Shown here piece by piece: positions 28,256 through 36,809 of a stretch of 64,000 nucleotides of DNA. Each line of letters starts with the position of its first letter. Position 1 is the stretch's first letter. The stretch comes from Aurantiacibacter sp. MUD11 (GTDB taxonomy: Bacteria; Pseudomonadota; Alphaproteobacteria; Sphingomonadales; Sphingomonadaceae). The DNA lies in the NCBI RefSeq assembly GCF_026967575.1, contig NZ_CP114054.1, forward strand, positions 2,727,721 to 2,791,720. Direction: 5' to 3'. The notes beneath the pieces are model-generated. The model was not told the DNA's origin and ran no database searches. It saw nothing but the letters and a program-made list of their open reading frames with translations. The translations under genes were made by a program, and so were the position numbers.

Positions 28256-29037
28256 TGATGGCTGACGAAACCAACAACGAAGACGTGAAGGTCGACAACG
28301 AAGGTTCGACCCCGACGCCGACGACGGCAACCACCGAAGCTGCCGACACCCAGTCGGCGGCCCAGGGTGCCGAAGCTCAGCCGCGTGAAAACACCCGTGG
28401 CGGCCGTGGCGGCCGTGGCCGTGGTGGCGACAACGACCGTGGCGGTCGCGGTCGTGGCCGTGGTCGCGACGATCGTCGTGGTCGTGGTGGCGAGGATGAG
28501 GGCGAAGAGCTGATCGAGAAGCTCGTCCACATCAACCGCGTCGCCAAGGTGGTGAAGGGCGGCAAGCGCTTCGGTTTCGCCGCGCTGGTCGTGGTGGGTG
28601 ACGGCAAGGGGCGCGTCGGCTTCGGCCACGGCAAGGCCCGCGAAGTGCCGGAAGCCATCAACAAGGCTACCGCCGCTGCCAAGAAGAAGATGATCCGCGT
28701 GCCGCTGAAGGAAGGTCGCACCCTCCATCACGACGGTCGTGGCCACTTCGGCGCCGGCAAGGTGAACGTGCGTTCGGCCCCTCCGGGTACCGGCATCATC
28801 GCCGGCGGTCCGATGCGTGCCGTGTTCGAAAGCCTGGGCGTGGCCGACGTTGTCACCAAGTCCATCGGCACCTCGAACCCCTACAACATGATCCGCGCCA
28901 CCTTCGACGCGCTGACCAACCAGTCTTCGCCGAAGTCGGTTGCCCAGCGTCGCGGCAAGAAGGTCGCCGACCTGCTCGGTCGCGGTGGTGCATCGGAGGC
29001 CGAGGCTGAAGCCGACGCCGCCGCTATCGCGGAGTAA
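28255..29037 (+). CDS. rpsE: 30S ribosomal protein S5 with an RGG-rich N-terminal extension
   Basis: The S5 core starts near residue 83 ([60 protein letters not shown]) and is normal. Before it lie ~80 extra residues: an acidic/Thr/Ala part ([20 protein letters not shown]) and an Arg/Gly block (about 45-80: [20 protein letters not shown] and on). The total is 260 against the usual ~165-200. The start can be ATG 28255 or 28258; both lie at the end of rplR. The RGG stretch could bind RNA outside the core contacts. The tail ([17 protein letters not shown]) is also low-complexity. Confidence 0.96.
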   Translation: MMADETNNEDVKVDNEGSTPTPTTATTEAADTQSAAQGAEAQPRENTRGGRGGRGRGGDNDRGGRGRGRGRDDRRGRGGEDEGEELIEKLVHINRVAKVVKGGKRFGFAALVVVGDGKGRVGFGHGKAREVPEAINKATAAAKKKMIRVPLKEGRTLHHDGRGHFGAGKVNVRSAPPGTGIIAGGPMRAVFESLGVADVVTKSIGTSNPYNMIRATFDALTNQSSPKSVAQRRGKKVADLLGRGGASEAEAEADAAAIAE

Positions 29038-29042
29038 GCAAG

Positions 29043-29231
29043 ATGGCTGCCAAGAAAACCATCAAGATCAAGCAGATCGGTTCGCCGATCCGTCGTCCGA
29101 AGGATCAGCGCAAGATCCTCATCGGCCTGGGCCTCAACAAGATGCACAAGGTCGTTGAACTGCAGGACACCCCCGAAGTGCGCGGCGCCATCAAGAAGGT
29201 GCCGCACATGGTGGAGATCGTCGAAGGCTAA
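29043..29231 (+). CDS. rpmD: 50S ribosomal protein L30
   Basis: The 62-residue product ([40 protein letters not shown]) is full length for bacterial L30. It lies five bases after rpsE and 48 before rplO, in the usual order. Confidence 0.96.
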   Translation: MAAKKTIKIKQIGSPIRRPKDQRKILIGLGLNKMHKVVELQDTPEVRGAIKKVPHMVEIVEG

Positions 29232-29279
29232 CCCTTCGGCGGTCCGCCAGCGCGAACACAGCGAAAGCGAGTGCAGACT

Positions 29280-29765
29280 ATGAAACTGAACGACATCCGT
29301 GACAATGAAGGCGCCCGCAAGGGCCGGATCCGCGTCGGACGCGGCATCGGCTCGGGCAAGGGCAAGACCGGCGGCCGTGGCCAGAAGGGCCAGAAGAGCC
29401 GTTCGGGCGTCTCGATCAACGGCTTCGAAGGCGGCCAGATGCCGCTGCACATGCGCCTGCCGAAGCGTGGCTTCAACAACCCGTTCGGCAAGGACTATGC
29501 CGAGGTGAACCTGGGCCAGGTGCAGAAGCTCGTCGACAACAAGAAGCTCGACGCCAAGAAGACCGTCGACCACGAGGCGCTGAAGGCTGCCGGCGTGGCG
29601 CGCGGTGGCAAGGACGGCGTTCGCCTCCTCGCCAAGGGCGAGCTGAAGACGAAGCTGACCTTCAAGGTTGCCGGCGCCTCCAAGTCTGCCGTTGCAGCCG
29701 TGGAGAAGGCCGGCGGTTCGGTCGAGCAGACCGCGCCGAAGAAAGCCGAAAAAGCTGCCGATTAA
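29280..29765 (+). CDS. rplO: 50S ribosomal protein L15
   Basis: The 161-residue product starts [20 protein letters not shown] at ATG 29280; an in-frame GTG at 29271 would add three residues. It has the Gly/Arg-rich [19 protein letters not shown] region and the [20 protein letters not shown] motif. L15 is a late assembly protein reaching into the large subunit. A strong hairpin follows before secY. Confidence 0.97.
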   Translation: MKLNDIRDNEGARKGRIRVGRGIGSGKGKTGGRGQKGQKSRSGVSINGFEGGQMPLHMRLPKRGFNNPFGKDYAEVNLGQVQKLVDNKKLDAKKTVDHEALKAAGVARGGKDGVRLLAKGELKTKLTFKVAGASKSAVAAVEKAGGSVEQTAPKKAEKAAD

Positions 29766-29773
29766 TCGGATAA

Positions 29774-29811
29774 AGGGACGCGCGGGTTCGACAACGGGCC
29801 TGCGCGTCCCT
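29774..29811 (+). promoter_or_regulatory. Strong hairpin between rplO and secY
   Basis: A 13-bp stem (AGGGACGCGCGGG with one G-T pair on return) and a 12-base loop lie just after the rplO stop. No T-run follows. It may reduce or process transcription into secY. Confidence 0.6.
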
Positions 29812-29869
29812 ATCTAGCCTTCCTGAGCCGGGAGGCCCCGGCGTTTGACCAGGACTTGAAAGACATTTC

Positions 29870-31234
29870 ATGGCATCGCGCGCCGACAATATTGCAAGCT
29901 CGCTGAGTTTCTCAAACTTCAGCAAGGCCACCGAACTCAAGCAGCGCATCTGGTTCACCATCGGTGCGCTGATCGTGTTCCGCTTCCTCAGCTTCGTTCC
30001 GCTGCCCGGCGTGAACCCGCTGATCCTGGAAACGCTGTACGACCAGACGCGCGGCGGCATCCTCGACATGTTCAACATGTTCTCCGGCGGCTCGCTGGAG
30101 CGGATGAGCCTGATCGCGCTGGGCGTGATGCCCTATATCACCGCCTCCATCGTCATCCAGCTGGCAGCATCGCTGCACCCGTCGCTGATGGCGCTGAAGA
30201 AGGAAGGCGAGGCCGGGCGCAAGAAGCTCAACCAGTATACCCGCTATGGCACGGTGTTCCTGTGCGCGATCCAGGGCTGGTTCCTTGCCTCGGGCCTGGA
30301 AGCCTACGGTGCACAGAGCGGCCTGCAGGCTGTCGTCGATCCGGGCGTCATGTTCCGCGTCGTCGCCGTCATCAACCTGGTGGGTGGCACCATGTTCCTG
30401 CTGTGGCTGGGTGAACAGATCACCGCTCGCGGCATCGGCAACGGCGTGTCGCTGATCATCATGGCGGGCATCGTCGCCCAGTTCCCGACCTTCACCGCCA
30501 ACCTGTTCGAAGGCGGCCGCACCGGCTCGATCAGCGGCGTGCTGATTGCCGGCCTGGTGGTCATGGTCATCGTGCTGATCCTGTTCATCTGCTTCATGGA
30601 ACGGGCGCAGCGTCGCCTGCTGATCCAGTATCCCAAGCGCGCCATGCAGCGCGGGGGCATGCAGGCCGACCGTTCGCACCTGCCGCTGAAGCTGAATACC
30701 GCCGGCGTGATCCCGCCGATCTTCGCCAGCTCGCTGCTGCTGCTGCCGCTGACGATTACCCAGTTCGCCGGCAACTCGATCGACACGACCACCGGCAGCG
30801 GCCAGTTCATCCAGACGCTGAACCAGTACCTGGCGCACGGGCAGCCGCTGTACATGGCGCTCTATGCCGTCGGCATCATCTTCTTCTGCTTCTTCTACAC
30901 CGCCGTGGTCTTCAACCCCGAGGACACCGCCGAGAACCTGAAGAAGAATGGCGGCTTCATTCCCGGCATCCGTCCGGGCAAGCGCACCGCCGACTACCTC
31001 GACTACGTGCTCACCCGCATCACCGTGGTCGGCGCGATCTACCTGACCGCGGTCTGCGTGATCCCCGAGTACATGATCGCACAGACGGGCCTGCCGCTGT
31101 TCCTTGGCGGTACCAGCCTGCTGATCGTCGTGAACGTGACGGTGGACACCATCAGCCAGATCCAGTCGCACCTGTTGGCGCACCAGTATGGCGATCTTAT
31201 CAAGAAGGCGAAGTTGAAGGGACGCATGCGCTAG
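29870..31234 (+). CDS. secY: Protein translocase subunit SecY
   Basis: The 454-residue inner-membrane channel protein starts MASRADNIASSLSFSNFSKA. It has ten predicted helices, the plug and pore region after FVPLPGVNP, and the cytoplasmic loops RRLLIQYPKRAMQRGGMQAD and GGFIPGIRPGKRTADYLDYV that engage SecA and ribosomes. Length is slightly above the usual ~440. It follows the rplO hairpin and precedes adk by 41 bases, as in other spc clusters. Confidence 0.98.
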   Translation: MASRADNIASSLSFSNFSKATELKQRIWFTIGALIVFRFLSFVPLPGVNPLILETLYDQTRGGILDMFNMFSGGSLERMSLIALGVMPYITASIVIQLAASLHPSLMALKKEGEAGRKKLNQYTRYGTVFLCAIQGWFLASGLEAYGAQSGLQAVVDPGVMFRVVAVINLVGGTMFLLWLGEQITARGIGNGVSLIIMAGIVAQFPTFTANLFEGGRTGSISGVLIAGLVVMVIVLILFICFMERAQRRLLIQYPKRAMQRGGMQADRSHLPLKLNTAGVIPPIFASSLLLLPLTITQFAGNSIDTTTGSGQFIQTLNQYLAHGQPLYMALYAVGIIFFCFFYTAVVFNPEDTAENLKKNGGFIPGIRPGKRTADYLDYVLTRITVVGAIYLTAVCVIPEYMIAQTGLPLFLGGTSLLIVVNVTVDTISQIQSHLLAHQYGDLIKKAKLKGRMR

Positions 31235-31275
31235 TCTAGCGCTTGGGGTTCTTCACAGAGGGGATTCGCGTTTCC

Positions 31276-31926
31276 ATGAACATCATCCTTCTTGGCCCTC
31301 CGGGCGCAGGCAAGGGCACGCAGGCCAATCTGCTGGTTGAGCATCACGGCATGCGCCAGCTTTCCACCGGCGACATGCTGCGTGCAGCGGTAAAGGCGGA
31401 AACGCCCGTCGGCCTCGAGGCCAAGGCGGTGATGGAACGCGGCGAACTGGTGTCCGACGAGATCGTCTCCGCCCTGATCGATGCCGAACTGGCCGCGATG
31501 GGCGATGGCGTGGGCGCCATCTTCGACGGTTATCCGCGCACCGAGGCACAGGCCAGGTCGCTCGACGAAATCCTCGCCAAGCACGACCGCAAGCTCGACC
31601 ACGTGATCGAACTGGTGGTGGACGAGGAGGCGCTGGTCGACCGTGTCACCGGCCGGTTCACCTGCGCCAAGTGCGGCGAGGGCTACCACGATCGTCACAA
31701 GCTGCCGTCCAGCACCGGCGTGTGCGACAAGTGCGGCTCGACCGAGTTCAAGCGGCGTCCCGACGACAACGAGCAAACCGTGCGCACGCGCATGCAGGAA
31801 TACCGCGCCAAGACCGCGCCGATCCTGCCGTTCTACGAAGAGCGGGGCATCGTCCAGCGGGTCGATGGCATGGCCTCCATCGATGCGGTGACGACGGCGA
31901 TCGAGAAGGTCTTGGCCTCGGCCTGA
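31276..31926 (+). CDS. adk: Adenylate kinase with a four-cysteine lid
   Basis: The 216-residue enzyme (ATP + AMP to 2 ADP) starts MNIILLGPPGAGKGTQANLL with the P-loop GPPGAGKGT, followed by the AMP-binding QLSTGDMLRAAV region and DGYPRT. The lid domain carries CAKCGEGYHD and CDKCGS, i.e. a Cys4 pattern typical of zinc-stabilised kinases of Gram-positives and some alphaproteobacteria. ATG 31276 is chosen for the conserved N terminus. Confidence 0.97.
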   Translation: MNIILLGPPGAGKGTQANLLVEHHGMRQLSTGDMLRAAVKAETPVGLEAKAVMERGELVSDEIVSALIDAELAAMGDGVGAIFDGYPRTEAQARSLDEILAKHDRKLDHVIELVVDEEALVDRVTGRFTCAKCGEGYHDRHKLPSSTGVCDKCGSTEFKRRPDDNEQTVRTRMQEYRAKTAPILPFYEERGIVQRVDGMASIDAVTTAIEKVLASA

Positions 31927-31962
31927 CGCTCGCGCTATCCCTCTGCCATCAGTGGAGGGTCC

Positions 31963-32511
31963 ATGAACTATCCGACCATCGCGACTTGCGCCGGGGCACT
32001 GCTCGCTGCGTCCGCCCCCGTGCATGCCGAAGTGATCGAGAGCGCCAGCGGCGGCTTCGCCACGCGCGACAGCGCGGTGGTGGCAGCTGACCGCGCCACC
32101 GTCTGGAATGCGCTGCTGCACCCGGAAAACTGGTGGAGCCACACCTGGTCCGACAACCCCGCCAACCTGCACCTGGAGGCGCGGGCAGGGGGCTGCTTCT
32201 GCGAAACGATACCCGCCGCTGATGGCTGGCCCGCCGGATCGGTGGAGCACATGCGGGTGATTTCGGTCATGCCCGGTTCGACACTGCGCATGTCCGGTTC
32301 GCTCGGGCCGCTGCAGGCAGAAGGGCTGACCGGCACGCTCACCGTGACGCTTGAAGACGTGGGGGGCGGCACCCGCATCACCTGGGACTACATCACCGGG
32401 GGCGAGGCGCGCTTCCCGGTCGCGCAGTTCGGGCCGGTGGTGGACGGCGTGCAGTCGGAATTCCTCGGTGAGCTGGTCGCTCTGCTCGGCGGACCGGTGG
32501 AGGAGGGTTAA
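31963..32511 (+). CDS. Secreted SRPBCC (Bet v1/AHSA1-like) protein
   Basis: The 182-residue product has a signal peptide (MNYPTIATCAGALLAASAPV, cut near HAE), then an SRPBCC fold: VVAADRATVWNALLHPENWW, GGCFCETIP, VISVMPGSTLRMSGSLGPLQ, and a C-terminal helix (VVDGVQSEFLGELVALLG). Such folds bind hydrophobic ligands; export to the periplasm is notable because most AHSA1-like proteins are cytosolic. It sits between adk and rpsM, 36 bases after adk, and probably shares the spc transcript. The ligand is unknown. Confidence 0.85.
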   Translation: MNYPTIATCAGALLAASAPVHAEVIESASGGFATRDSAVVAADRATVWNALLHPENWWSHTWSDNPANLHLEARAGGCFCETIPAADGWPAGSVEHMRVISVMPGSTLRMSGSLGPLQAEGLTGTLTVTLEDVGGGTRITWDYITGGEARFPVAQFGPVVDGVQSEFLGELVALLGGPVEEG

Positions 32512-32611
32512 TAGGCGTTTTGACTAGGCCGCGCTGACGGTCTATAAGGTGCCTATCGGAGCAAAAGGCTCCCGCGAGCGACGGCAAGGCCCGTTTGCTC
32601 GCTTTCGCCTG

Positions 32612-32640
32612 TTGACGCGCGGGGTGAATCACCCTATCTG
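32612..32640 (+). promoter_or_regulatory. Promoter of the rpsM-rpsK-rpoA-rplQ (alpha) operon
   Basis: TTGACG, a 17-base spacer and TATCTG lie 155 bases before rpsM, in the 284-base gap after the SRPBCC gene (32512-32795). Nothing else is seen in this gap. The spacing and -35 are good. Confidence 0.6.
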
Positions 32641-32795
32641 CGCATTCCATTCGTCCATTTGTATCGACAGTAACTGTCTGGCGGCAGCCAATTGCGCGCC
32701 AACCGCAGTCTCTTTCATGGCAATCGGGCGGGTTTTTGTAGCGATGAGATAGGGATGGCTTCGGCCTCAAGTCCCTGTGGAGCATGGAGAATTAA

Positions 32796-33164
32796 GTGGC
32801 TCGTATTGCCGGGGTAAATATCCCCACCAATAAGCGCGTTATTGTGGCGCTCACCTACATTCACGGAATCGGTCCCACCACCGCGAAGAAGATCGCCGAC
32901 AAGCTCGGTATCGATCACTCGCGCCGTGTGCAGGACCTGTCGGACGCCGAAGTCCTGCAGATCCGTGAAACGATCGACGCTGATTACACCGTGGAAGGCG
33001 ACCTGCGTCGCGACACCGCGATGAACATCAAGCGCCTGATGGACCTGGCCTGCTATCGCGGCCTGCGTCACCGCAAGGGCCTGCCGGTCCGCGGTCAGCG
33101 CACCCACACCAACGCTCGTACCCGCAAGGGTAAGGCCAAGCCGATCGCCGGCAAGAAGAAGTAA
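32796..33164 (+). CDS. rpsM: 30S ribosomal protein S13
   Basis: The 122-residue product starts at GTG 32796 ([20 protein letters not shown]) behind ATGGAGAA. It contains the helix-two-turn-helix [16 protein letters not shown] and the basic tail [20 protein letters not shown] that contacts P-site tRNA. Length is standard. In E. coli the alpha operon is repressed by S4, but rpsD is not in this cluster. Confidence 0.98.
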   Translation: MARIAGVNIPTNKRVIVALTYIHGIGPTTAKKIADKLGIDHSRRVQDLSDAEVLQIRETIDADYTVEGDLRRDTAMNIKRLMDLACYRGLRHRKGLPVRGQRTHTNARTRKGKAKPIAGKKK

Positions 33165-33215
33165 GCCGGGAACTCCCAGGCTTTTTCCTTCTTAGGTTAA
33201 AAAGGAACAGATACG

Positions 33216-33605
33216 ATGGCACGCGAACCAGGCCGCATCCGGCGCCGTGACAAGAAGAACATTTCCAGCGGTGTTGCGCACGTCAACGCCAGCTTCAACA
33301 ACACCATGATCACCATCACCGACGCGCAGGGCAATGCGATCAGCTGGTCCAGCGCCGGCATGATGGGCTTCAAGGGCAGCCGCAAGTCGACTCCCTATGC
33401 CGCGCAGGTCGCCGCTGACGACGCCGGCAAGAAGGCCGCCGAACACGGCGTCCGCACCCTCGAGGTGGAGATCAAGGGACCGGGCTCCGGTCGCGAAAGT
33501 GCCCTCCGGGCGCTGCAGGCGGTGGGCTTCACCATCACCAGCATCCGCGACGTGACGCCGATCCCGCACAACGGCGTGCGACCTTCCAAGCGTCGCCGCG
33601 TCTGA
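33216..33605 (+). CDS. rpsK: 30S ribosomal protein S11
   Basis: The 129-residue product ([55 protein letters not shown]) is full length. S11 lies on the platform beside the Shine-Dalgarno helix. AAAAAGGAAC precedes the start. rpoA follows after 110 bases. Confidence 0.98.
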   Translation: MAREPGRIRRRDKKNISSGVAHVNASFNNTMITITDAQGNAISWSSAGMMGFKGSRKSTPYAAQVAADDAGKKAAEHGVRTLEVEIKGPGSGRESALRALQAVGFTITSIRDVTPIPHNGVRPSKRRRV

Positions 33606-33715
33606 TCGAAGCCTGCCGCGGGGGCATGCCTCCGCAACCAGTCATTCGCATCGGCCGCGGCGTTCCATCGGAACATCGCGGTCTTTGCGCCAGAAAACAC
33701 CTTTAGGGGAAGTCC

Positions 33716-34771
33716 ATGTCCGTCAATACGAAGAACTGGCAGGAACTGAAGAAGCCCAACACGCTCGAAATCAAGGAAGGCGCTGACAAGAAGCGCAAGG
33801 CGACCTTCGTCGCCGAACCGCTCGAGCGTGGCTACGGCCTGACGCTGGGCAACGCCCTGCGCCGCGTCCTCCTCGCCAGCCTTCAGGGCGCTGCGATCAC
33901 CTCGATCAAGATCGAGAACGTGCTGCACGAGTTCTCCTCGCTCGCCGGCGTGCGCGAGGATGTCACCGACATCGTCCTCAACGTGAAGCAGATCGCGCTG
34001 AAGATGGAAGGCGAGGGCCCCAAGCGCCTGCAGCTTTCCGCCACCGGCCCCGCCGAAGTCACCGCCGGTGACATCGCCGTTACCGGCGACATCGAGGTGA
34101 TGAACAAGGATCTGGTGATCTGCCACCTCGACGAAGGCGCCACGCTCAACATGGAGCTGACCGCCGACACCGGCAAGGGCTACCAGCCTGCCGTGCAGAA
34201 CCGTCCGGCCGACGCGCCGATCGGCCTGATCCCGGTCGACAGCCTGTTCTCGCCGATCAAGCAGGTGAGCTACAAGGTCGAGAACGCCCGTGTTGGCCAG
34301 GAACTGGACTTCGACAAGCTCAGCCTGACCATCGAGACCGACGGCACCGTCACCCCGGAAGATGCGATCGCCTATGCGGCGCGCATCCTGCAGGACCAGC
34401 TGACGCTGTTCGTCCACTTCGAGGACGGTATCCCGCAGCCGAGCAGCGCCATGATCGGCGTTGCCGCAGAGCCGCAGGAAAGCGACACCAACCAGCTCAA
34501 CCGTTACCTGCTCAAGAAGGTCGACGAGCTGGAACTGTCGGTGCGTTCGGCCAACTGCCTCAAGAACGACAACATCATCTACATCGGCGACCTGGTCCAG
34601 AAGACCGAAGCCGAGATGCTGCGCACGCCGAACTTCGGCCGCAAGTCGCTCAACGAGATCAAGGAAGTCCTGTCTTCCATGGGTCTGCGTCTCGGCATGG
34701 ACATCCCCGGATGGCCGCCCGAGAACATCGAAGAAATGGCCAAGAAGCTGGAGCAGGAACTGCTCGGCTAA
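33716..34771 (+). CDS. rpoA: RNA polymerase alpha subunit
   Basis: The 351-residue product starts [20 protein letters not shown]. The N-terminal dimerisation domain carries [20 protein letters not shown]. The linker lies around 245-260, and the C-terminal alpha-CTD (about 265-330) has [20 protein letters not shown] and [12 protein letters not shown], the helix-hairpin-helix that binds UP elements and activators. The length is normal for alphaproteobacteria. Confidence 0.98.
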   Translation: MSVNTKNWQELKKPNTLEIKEGADKKRKATFVAEPLERGYGLTLGNALRRVLLASLQGAAITSIKIENVLHEFSSLAGVREDVTDIVLNVKQIALKMEGEGPKRLQLSATGPAEVTAGDIAVTGDIEVMNKDLVICHLDEGATLNMELTADTGKGYQPAVQNRPADAPIGLIPVDSLFSPIKQVSYKVENARVGQELDFDKLSLTIETDGTVTPEDAIAYAARILQDQLTLFVHFEDGIPQPSSAMIGVAAEPQESDTNQLNRYLLKKVDELELSVRSANCLKNDNIIYIGDLVQKTEAEMLRTPNFGRKSLNEIKEVLSSMGLRLGMDIPGWPPENIEEMAKKLEQELLG

Positions 34772-34789
34772 TTGCCGCAAAGGGGCATG

Positions 34790-34811
34790 GGCCGGACCCC
34801 GTTTTCCGGCC
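34790..34811 (+). promoter_or_regulatory. Hairpin between rpoA and rplQ
   Basis: GGCCGGA and TCCGGCC arms with an 8-base loop lie in the 89-base rpoA-rplQ gap, followed by further GC-rich pairing and a CCCTTTTC stretch near 34840. This may be partial attenuation or a processing site. Confidence 0.35.
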
Positions 34812-34860
34812 TGCACTGGGCTTCCGTAAGACGGGCCCTTTTCGAACTGGAGTATAGAAT

Positions 34861-35280
34861 ATGCGTCACGGTATTTCCGGCCGTAAGCTCAGCCGCAAGT
34901 CGCAGCACCGCACTGCCATGTTCCGCAACATGGCTGCCGCGCTGATCAAGCACGAGCAGATCCTCACCACCACGGCCAAGGCCAAGGAACTGCGTCCCTA
35001 CGTCGAGAAGCTGATCACGCTGGCCAAGCGTGGTGGCCTGTCGAACCGTCGCCTGGCGCACAGCCGCCTGATGGACGAGACGCAGGAAAAGAAGCTCTTC
35101 GAAGTGCTGGCCGACCGCTACAAGGATCGTGACGGCGGCTACACCCGCATCATCAAGGCCGGCTACCGCGAGAGCGACGCCGCCGCCATCGCCTACATCG
35201 AACTCGTCGACCGCGACGAAGAGGCGAAGGGCCAGGACAGCGGCCCGGTGATGACCGAGGACGAATACGAAGACGCCTAA
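34861..35280 (+). CDS. rplQ: 50S ribosomal protein L17
   Basis: The 139-residue product starts [20 protein letters not shown] and carries the L17 core through about residue 118, then an acidic tail ([20 protein letters not shown], then EDA). It is slightly longer than the ~120-130 of E. coli. L17 sits near the tunnel exit. CTGGAG precedes the ATG. It is the last gene of the alpha operon and a strong terminator follows. Confidence 0.97.
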   Translation: MRHGISGRKLSRKSQHRTAMFRNMAAALIKHEQILTTTAKAKELRPYVEKLITLAKRGGLSNRRLAHSRLMDETQEKKLFEVLADRYKDRDGGYTRIIKAGYRESDAAAIAYIELVDRDEEAKGQDSGPVMTEDEYEDA

Positions 35281-35303
35281 GTCTGCGTGACCATGAACAA
35301 GCG

Positions 35304-35340
35304 AAGGGCCGCCGGAGCAATCCGGTGGCCCTTTTCTTTT
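35304..35340 (+). terminator. Intrinsic terminator of the ribosomal superlocus
   Basis: A 13-bp stem (AAGGGCCGCCGGA with one G-T pair) capped by a GCAA tetraloop is followed by TTCTTTT. It closes the alpha operon after rplQ. Confidence 0.9.
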
Positions 35341-35366
35341 GCGCGGTTCGTGGCACAAGGTCGCGC

Positions 35367-36734
35367 ATGATCCGCACCACCATCCTTGCAGCGGCCACGC
35401 TGCTCATCGCCGCTCCGGCCACTGCACAGGTTTCGCAGAGCGAGCTCGACGCTACCAACGATCGCGCCATGGCCGCCGGCTACAAGGCGCTGTTCCTGTG
35501 CGGCGCTATCGCCAATGCCGAGCGCAACGGGGGAACCCGCGATCCCGATCACGTGGCGCAGTGGGAACTGACCGGCATCCAGGACCCGCTCGACGACATG
35601 GTGCGCGAGATGCCGTACGAGATCGTGCGGAGCGAAGGCGGCATCGTGCACTATGTCACCGCCGACTGGTCTGCCGACCTGCCGCCCCGCGTGGCGGTGC
35701 ACGCGCCGGGGGAGGGGTGCTCGATCCACCCCATCGGATTCGATCCCGCGACCTTGGCGCCGCTTGAAGCTGCCGAGCAGCCGCGGATACGCTCGATCCT
35801 GCGGCACAGGCAGAACGTCTCCGACCGGGACCTGGTAAACCGCGCCTTTGACGGAAGTTACGGCGCAGACAGCCGCACCACCGCCATCATCGTTTCCAGC
35901 CCCCAGCTGCCGGATGGCCGATTCGAATTCTATGCCGACGGGTTCGGCCCGGAAGTCCCGCAGCGTACTTGGTCGGTCGCCAAGAGCATTGCCGCCACCA
36001 TCGTCGGCGCGGCGGTGCACCGCGGCGAGGCGGACGTTGTCGACGGCGCCGGGCTGGGCATCGACGACACCGACCCGCGCCGCGCGATCACCATCGATCA
36101 CGGCCTGCGCATGGCGACCGGGCGTTATTCGGACACGCCGGGCAACCGCACCGATCCGCTCTATTTCGGCGGCGCGACGGTGGACGAGCGGACGGTGAAC
36201 TGGCCGCTGATGCACGCGCCGGGAACGGTGTTCCGTTATGCCAACAACGATACGCTGATCGCCATCCAGGCCATCGAGGACACCTTCGCGTCCCATCCGC
36301 CTGCCGAACTGTTCGACCTTCTGAGAATGCGCCACACTGTCGCCGAGACCGACTGGCAGGGCAATTACATCCTCTCCAGCCAGGTGTGGGCGACCGCGCG
36401 TGACCTGGTTCGGCTCGGCCAGCTCCACCTCAACGACGGCGTCTTGCCCAATGGTACGCGCGTGCTGCCCGAAGGCTGGGTGCAATATGTCTCCGATCCC
36501 AGCGGTCCGCAGCCTGACGGTGCGTGGGGCTATGGCGCGGGCTGGTGGACCATGCGCGGCATGGAGGGCATCCCGGACGACGCCTTCGCCGCGCGCGGCA
36601 ATCGGGGGCAGTACATTGTCGTCATCCCGTCGGAAGACCTGGTGATCGTCAGGCGTGGGGAAGACCCGGCGGGCGGCTCCGGCTTCGACATCGCTGCCTT
36701 CACCCGCGACGTGCTGGTGTCGCTGGAAAACTAG
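35367..36734 (+). CDS. Secreted beta-lactamase-fold serine hydrolase (S12-like)
   Basis: The 455-residue product has a signal peptide (MIRTTILAAATLLIAAPATA then Q). ATG 35367 starts it; the upstream in-frame ATG 35325 lies within the terminator and is rejected. The class C/S12 catalytic pattern is visible: SVAK (Ser203, Lys206) and YAN (Tyr291, Asn293). A GNRGQYIVVIPSEDLVIVRR strand fits the usual third-motif region, though the typical HxG is not evident. Family members hydrolyse D-amino-acid peptides, esters or beta-lactams; the substrate is unknown. An N-terminal domain (about 22-145) precedes the hydrolase. Confidence 0.85.
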   Translation: MIRTTILAAATLLIAAPATAQVSQSELDATNDRAMAAGYKALFLCGAIANAERNGGTRDPDHVAQWELTGIQDPLDDMVREMPYEIVRSEGGIVHYVTADWSADLPPRVAVHAPGEGCSIHPIGFDPATLAPLEAAEQPRIRSILRHRQNVSDRDLVNRAFDGSYGADSRTTAIIVSSPQLPDGRFEFYADGFGPEVPQRTWSVAKSIAATIVGAAVHRGEADVVDGAGLGIDDTDPRRAITIDHGLRMATGRYSDTPGNRTDPLYFGGATVDERTVNWPLMHAPGTVFRYANNDTLIAIQAIEDTFASHPPAELFDLLRMRHTVAETDWQGNYILSSQVWATARDLVRLGQLHLNDGVLPNGTRVLPEGWVQYVSDPSGPQPDGAWGYGAGWWTMRGMEGIPDDAFAARGNRGQYIVVIPSEDLVIVRRGEDPAGGSGFDIAAFTRDVLVSLEN

Positions 36735-36771
36735 TCCTTCGTCCGCATTGAATTTGCTGCGTCCTCTTCCC

Positions 36772-36800
36772 AATTAGCACATGAAAACAAACTGCTAATT
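36772..36800. repeat. Perfect inverted repeat in the 5' region of the S9 peptidase gene
   Basis: AATTAGCA and TGCTAATT (8 bp each, 13-base spacing) lie 10-40 bases before the ATG at 36810. It could be an operator or a leader hairpin close to the GAGG ribosome site. Confidence 0.45.
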
Positions 36801-36809
36801 CGAGGTCGC

